8,527 nucleotides of DNA, taken from NCBI GenBank assembly GCA_031119595.1, contig JAVHXX010000178.1, forward strand, positions 1 to 8,527, in the 5' to 3' direction. The stretch comes from Patulibacter sp. (GTDB lineage: Bacteria > Actinomycetota > Thermoleophilia > Solirubrobacterales > Solirubrobacteraceae). Shown in pieces: positions 5,219 to 8,527 of the stretch. The translations under genes were made by a program, and so were the position numbers. How positions within the stretch are numbered: the stretch's first letter is position 1; every line of letters begins with the position of its first letter. The notes below the pieces were generated by a model. The model was not told where the DNA came from and did no database searches. It saw only the letters and a program-made list of their open reading frames with translations.

Positions 5219-5240
5219 CGACCGGATCGATCTCCGGTCG
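5219..5240. promoter_or_regulatory. 22-bp inverted repeat upstream of the collagen-like gene
   Basis: CGACCGGA (5219-5226) and TCCGGTCG (5233-5240) are perfect 8-bp arms around TCGATC. The element lies 23-44 nt before the ATG of the collagen-like gene, between its AAGG ribosome-binding motif and any promoter. It fits a dimeric repressor site or a 5'-leader stem-loop near the transcript start. Confidence 0.42.
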
Positions 5241-5251
5241 GGGAGCGCGGG

Positions 5252-5272
5252 AACCTACCGGTGACAGGTAGG
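5252..5272 (-). promoter_or_regulatory. Possible -10 with overlapping hairpin for the collagen-like gene
   Basis: On the minus strand TAGGTT (5257-5252) fits the TANNNT pattern and would give a start near 5245, just upstream of the 22-bp inverted repeat. The same bases form the arm of a 6-bp inverted repeat, CCTACC (5254-5259) and GGTAGG (5267-5272). No -35 is recognisable, so this is weak. Confidence 0.25.
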
Positions 5273-5325
5273 GCCACTGGACGAATTCTCCGGTTCAGCT
5301 TTGGCGTCCGCGGTCGACGTCCGCG

Positions 5326-5342
5326 CCCCTGGCGCCGAGGGG
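5326..5342 (-). terminator. Weak stem-loop just after the hrpA stop
   Basis: AGGGG and CCCCT flank a 7-nt GC-rich loop directly after the hrpA stop codon (5343-5345), and a second small stem (CGCGG 5309-5313 with CCGCG 5321-5325) follows. No T-run is present, so termination is uncertain and read-through into the collagen-like gene, which is on the same strand 146 nt further, cannot be excluded. Confidence 0.25.
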
Positions 5343-8300
5343 TCAGGCCGCCGCGATCAGCTTCCGGACCTTCTTCGCGCTCGGGCCGCCGCGCGTGGCG
5401 ACACCCGGCGAGAGCTGGGCGAGGCGCAACTCCTGCGTGAGCCAGAACGCGTCGATGAGGGGCTGCGGCCACGGGCCGTTGCCGAGGGCCTCGGCCTTCG
5501 CGGCGAGCTCGTCCTCGAGGGCGTGGATCGCGTGCATGCGGTCGCGGTCGACGCCGATCTGCGACGGCGCGCGCTGCAGCCGGGCGACGTGGCCCTGCAG
5601 GTAGCGGACGAGGTCGGGGAGGCGCTCGGCTCCGGTCGCCTTGATGAACCACGGGTGGATGAGCAGGCCGAGCTGGTGGTTGACGTCGTCACGGGCGTCC
5701 TGGAGTTCCCCGCCGGTGGGAAGGCCGTCGAGGGTGTCCTGCGCGCCGCGCGCGGCGGCGAGCACCTGCACGGCGTCGCGCACCACGGCGGCGGTGCGGT
5801 CCGTGATCCCGGCCGCGACCTGCGAGCGGATCCGCTCGAACTGCGCCGCCTCGAAGGTCGGGCCGCCGGCCGCGGCGAGCAGGGAGGCGATCGCGGCGGC
5901 GTAGGCGTCTTCGATGACGATCGCGGGCCCGCCGCCGTACGGCACGCCGGCGAGCTCGAGCATCGCGCCGCTGCCGAGCCCTGCGGTCGCGCCCTTCGCC
6001 GGCACGGGGACGAGGATCGCGAGCAGCCGCAGCGTGCCGGCGAGCATGCCCTGCGCCTGGGCCTCCTTCGTCTCGACCACGCGCACGCCGACGGCGCCGT
6101 CCTCGTCGACGAGGGTCGGGTAGGCCCGCACGGCTTGGCCGGTTCCCGGCAGCGCCACGACCTTCGGGAGGTCGCCGGTCGGCTCGAGCACGCGCGGCCA
6201 CTCGCGCAGCCCGCTCTTCTCGATCGACGACGACGCCTCGGTCAGGGCCTCGCGCAGCTTCGGCCGCAGCGCCTGGCGCACGGCCTTCAGGTCGTGCTCG
6301 TCGGCGAGCGTCTTGCCCGCGGCGTCCTCGACGCGGAACCGCATCTGCAGGTGGCCCGGGAGGTTCTTGATGTCGAGGGCGGCCGGGTCGATGCGGACGC
6401 CGCGCAGGCGCAACACCTCCTTCGCCACGACCTCGCCGATCGGTCCGGACCGCGGCTTCACGCCCCGCACGACCTGCCCGGCGAGCTCCGGCACCGGCAC
6501 GAGCTGGCGGCGCTGGTCCTTCGGCAGCGACCGCAGCAGGCCGGCGATGAGCTCCTCGCGCAGCCCGGGCACGAGCCAGTCGAAGCCCTCGGGCCGCAGC
6601 TGGCCCAGCGCCTTCAGCGGCACGTGCACGGTGACGCCGTCGTTGTCGGTGCCCGGCTCGTACTCGTAGGAGAGGTCGAGCTCGAGGTCCCCCTGACGCC
6701 ACTTCGTGGGCCAGTCGCGCGCGTCGACGGTCTCCACCATCGAGGCGTTGAGCAGCAGCTCCTTCGTGTACGAGAGCAGCTCGGGATCGCTGTGGCGTGT
6801 GCGCCGCCACCAGCGGTCGAACTCCGACCCGCTCACGATCTCCTTCGGCACGCGCTCCTCGAAGAACGTGCGCAGCACGGAGTCGTCGACCAGCAGGCCA
6901 CGCTTGCGGACGCGCTCCTCGATCCGTTCGACGTCGATGATGCGCTGGCGGTTGACCTCGAGGAACTGGTGCTTCGCGTCCCAGTCGCCTTCGACCAGCG
7001 CCTTCTGGATGAACAGCTCGCGGGCCTCGTCCGGGCCGATCCGCCCGTAGGAGACCGCCCGGCCGGGCACGATCGGCAGGCCGTAGAGCGTGACCCGCTC
7101 GGTCGCCACGACCTCGCCGCGCCGGCGGTCCCAGCGGGGGTCGTCATACGACCGGCGCACGAGGTGCGCGCCCATCTTCAGCGCCTCGGCCGGGTCGACC
7201 TGGGCGACGGTCCGCGCCCACAGCCGGTTCGTCTCGACGAGTTCGGCGGCCATCACCCACGACGGCTGCCGCTTCTGGATCGCCGAGCCGCGGCCGATCA
7301 TGAACCGCGACCCGCGCGCGCCCATGTACTCGCGGGTGTCGCCGTCCTTGAGGCCGAGGTGCGAGAGCAGGCCGCTGAGCAGGGCGGTGTGGATCTCCGG
7401 CGACTCGGCCGGGGTCTCGTTGAGGTCGATGCCGACCTCCTTCGCCGCCCGCCGCAGCTGCGACACGAGGTCCTGCCATTCACGGATCCGCAGCACATGC
7501 AGGAAGCGCGCCTTGCAGGCCTTCCGGAACTGCGAGTTGCTCTGGGAGCGGCGTTCGGCCTGGACCCAGTTCCACAGGTTGAGCAGCGAGGTGAAGTCGG
7601 ACTTGTCGTCGCGGAACTGGGCGTGGGCCTGGTTCGCCTGCTCCTGCTTGTCGGCCGGGCGTTCGCGCGGATCCTGGATCGAGAGGGCCGCGGCGATCGT
7701 GATGACCTCGGTCGCGCACAGACGCGCGTCGGCCTCGAGGACCATGCGGCCGAGGCGCGGGTCGATCGGCAGGCGCGAGAGGCGCCGGCCGAGGTCGGTG
7801 AGTTCGATGGTGCCGGTCGGCACGGTGATGGCGCCGAGCTCGTGGAGCAGGTTGAGGCCGTCGCGGATCTGGCGGGGATCGGGCGGGTCGAGGAACGGGA
7901 ACTGCTCGACCTCACCGAGCCCGAGCGACGCCATCCGCAGGATCACCGACGCGAGGCTCGTGCGGAGCACCTCGGGATCGGTGAAGGCGGGGCGCTCGTC
8001 GAAGTCCTTCTCCTCGTAGAGCCGCACGGCGACGCCCGGCGCGACGCGGCCACAGCGGCCCGACCGCTGGTTCGCGGAGGCCTGGCTGATCGGTTCGATC
8101 GGCAGGCGCTGCACCTTCAGCCGGGCGGAGTAGCGCGAGATCCGGGCCAGGCCCGCGTCGACCACGGAGCGGATGCCCGGCACGGTGAGGGAGGTCTCGG
8201 CGACGTTCGTCGCGAGCACCACGCGCGGCTTGCTGCCCCCGGGCTTGAAGACGCGCTGCTGTTCGGCGGTGGAGAGGCGTGCGTAGAGCGGGAGCAGTTC

Positions 8301-8527
8301 GGCCTTGTCGCGGATGCGGCCCGTGAGCATCTCGGCGGCGTCGCGGATCTCGCGCTCGCCGGAGAGGAACACGAGCACGTCGCCCTTGCCCTCGTCGAGC
8401 AGGTCGTCGACGGCCTCGGCGATGGCGTCGGCCTCGTCGATCGACTTGCCCTCCTCGTCGACCGGCGGGCGATACCGCACCTCGACCGGGAACGTACGGC
8501 CGCTGACCTCGACGACCGGGGCGGGCT
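5343..8527 (-). CDS. hrpA: ATP-dependent RNA helicase HrpA (DEAH box), 5' end outside the window
   Basis: The visible 1060 residues are the C-terminal part of a roughly 1300-residue DEAH/RHA-type RNA helicase; the reading frame stays open to the window edge (PAPVVEVSGRTFPVEVRY matches the segment after the DEAH half), so Walker A and DEAH lie beyond 8527. Visible parts in fragment numbering: helicase C-terminal domain with DVLVFLSGEREI (about 49-60), motif V ATNVAETSLTVPGI (105-118) and motif VI QRSGRCGR (153-160); HA2 winged-helix region (about 215-305) with LGRRLSRLPIDPRLGRMV; OB-fold region (about 380-490) with YMGARGSRF and WVMAAELVETNRLWAR; and the long DUF3418 extension (about 490-1050) with GLPIVPGRAVSYGRI, LFIQKALVEGDW and FEERVPKEIVSGSEFDRWW. 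The closeness to E. coli HrpA over these segments is strong (from memory). E. coli HrpA acts on mRNA and stalled ribosomes. No break is visible. Confidence 0.96.
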   Translation of the reverse strand, partial: PAPVVEVSGRTFPVEVRYRPPVDEEGKSIDEADAIAEAVDDLLDEGKGDVLVFLSGEREIRDAAEMLTGRIRDKAELLPLYARLSTAEQQRVFKPGGSKPRVVLATNVAETSLTVPGIRSVVDAGLARISRYSARLKVQRLPIEPISQASANQRSGRCGRVAPGVAVRLYEEKDFDERPAFTDPEVLRTSLASVILRMASLGLGEVEQFPFLDPPDPRQIRDGLNLLHELGAITVPTGTIELTDLGRRLSRLPIDPRLGRMVLEADARLCATEVITIAAALSIQDPRERPADKQEQANQAHAQFRDDKSDFTSLLNLWNWVQAERRSQSNSQFRKACKARFLHVLRIREWQDLVSQLRRAAKEVGIDLNETPAESPEIHTALLSGLLSHLGLKDGDTREYMGARGSRFMIGRGSAIQKRQPSWVMAAELVETNRLWARTVAQVDPAEALKMGAHLVRRSYDDPRWDRRRGEVVATERVTLYGLPIVPGRAVSYGRIGPDEARELFIQKALVEGDWDAKHQFLEVNRQRIIDVERIEERVRKRGLLVDDSVLRTFFEERVPKEIVSGSEFDRWWRRTRHSDPELLSYTKELLLNASMVETVDARDWPTKWRQGDLELDLSYEYEPGTDNDGVTVHVPLKALGQLRPEGFDWLVPGLREELIAGLLRSLPKDQRRQLVPVPELAGQVVRGVKPRSGPIGEVVAKEVLRLRGVRIDPAALDIKNLPGHLQMRFRVEDAAGKTLADEHDLKAVRQALRPKLREALTEASSSIEKSGLREWPRVLEPTGDLPKVVALPGTGQAVRAYPTLVDEDGAVGVRVVETKEAQAQGMLAGTLRLLAILVPVPAKGATAGLGSGAMLELAGVPYGGGPAIVIEDAYAAAIASLLAAAGGPTFEAAQFERIRSQVAAGITDRTAAVVRDAVQVLAAARGAQDTLDGLPTGGELQDARDDVNHQLGLLIHPWFIKATGAERLPDLVRYLQGHVARLQRAPSQIGVDRDRMHAIHALEDELAAKAEALGNGPWPQPLIDAFWLTQELRLAQLSPGVATRGGPSAKKVRKLIAAA

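Noticed and set aside
5197..5652. Upstream extension of the collagen-like frame by 152 codons
   Set aside because: It overlaps the 3' end of hrpA, is Arg/Pro-rich, and would bury the signal peptide; the ATG at 5196 has a ribosome-binding motif and starts a good signal peptide.
5343..8527. hrpA plus the collagen-like gene as a two-gene system
   Set aside because: They share a strand but are separated by 146 nt with inverted repeats and a possible own promoter; their products act in different compartments.

Overview
The window is a very GC-rich stretch of bacterial chromosome with compact genes, near-saturated G/C at third codon positions, and GTG/TTG starts. Gene content points to an actinobacterium. 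The L,D-transpeptidase (anchored by one membrane helix, peptidoglycan-binding module before the catalytic domain, SLGC active-site motif) and the secreted collagen-like protein with a Cys-containing, Arg/Thr-rich beta-type tail look like proteins I associate with class Thermoleophilia (Solirubrobacterales/Patulibacter type). That assignment comes from recall of families, not from a search.

Layout, left to right. Positions 1-218 are non-coding or hold only the edge of a possible minus-strand gene; they contain a one-turn-spaced direct repeat that resembles an OmpR/PhoB-type operator. A small orphan gene (219-518, +) follows and ends at a clear intrinsic terminator (551-580). Next is a decayed, internally deleted quinone-oxidoreductase (MDR) gene (610-866, +). 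Its stop codon overlaps, within a palindromic CCTAGG, the stop of a convergent L,D-transpeptidase gene (863-2539, -). A 284-bp divergent promoter region (2540-2823) separates the transpeptidase from a type II toxin-antitoxin pair, a Phd/YefM-like antitoxin and a PIN-domain VapC toxin (2824-3488, +). Both sides of this divergent region look leaderless: a TANNNT -10 element sits 6-7 nt before each start codon. The toxin gene converges on a secreted protein gene (3511-5196, -) built from a signal peptide, a glycine-rich region, a choice-of-anchor-D/Hydin-like beta domain, 25 Gly-X-Y collagen triplets and a C-terminal beta module. Upstream of it, on the same strand, is the 3' four-fifths of hrpA (5343 to beyond 8527), a DEAH-box RNA helicase with the DUF3418 extension.

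The genes do not form one pathway. Two products act outside the membrane (peptidoglycan cross-linking, surface or secreted collagen-like protein), one acts on RNA or ribosomes (HrpA), and one is a stress or maintenance module (VapBC). I see no CRISPR, tRNA, rRNA, insertion sequence, phage gene or obviously new multi-gene defence system. The points most worth a second look are the MDR remnant with its shared stop palindrome, the proline-poor collagen fusion protein, the paired leaderless promoters with repeated CGGATCG motifs at vapBC, the one-turn direct repeat upstream of the orphan gene, and the interrupted inverted repeat between vapC and the collagen gene.
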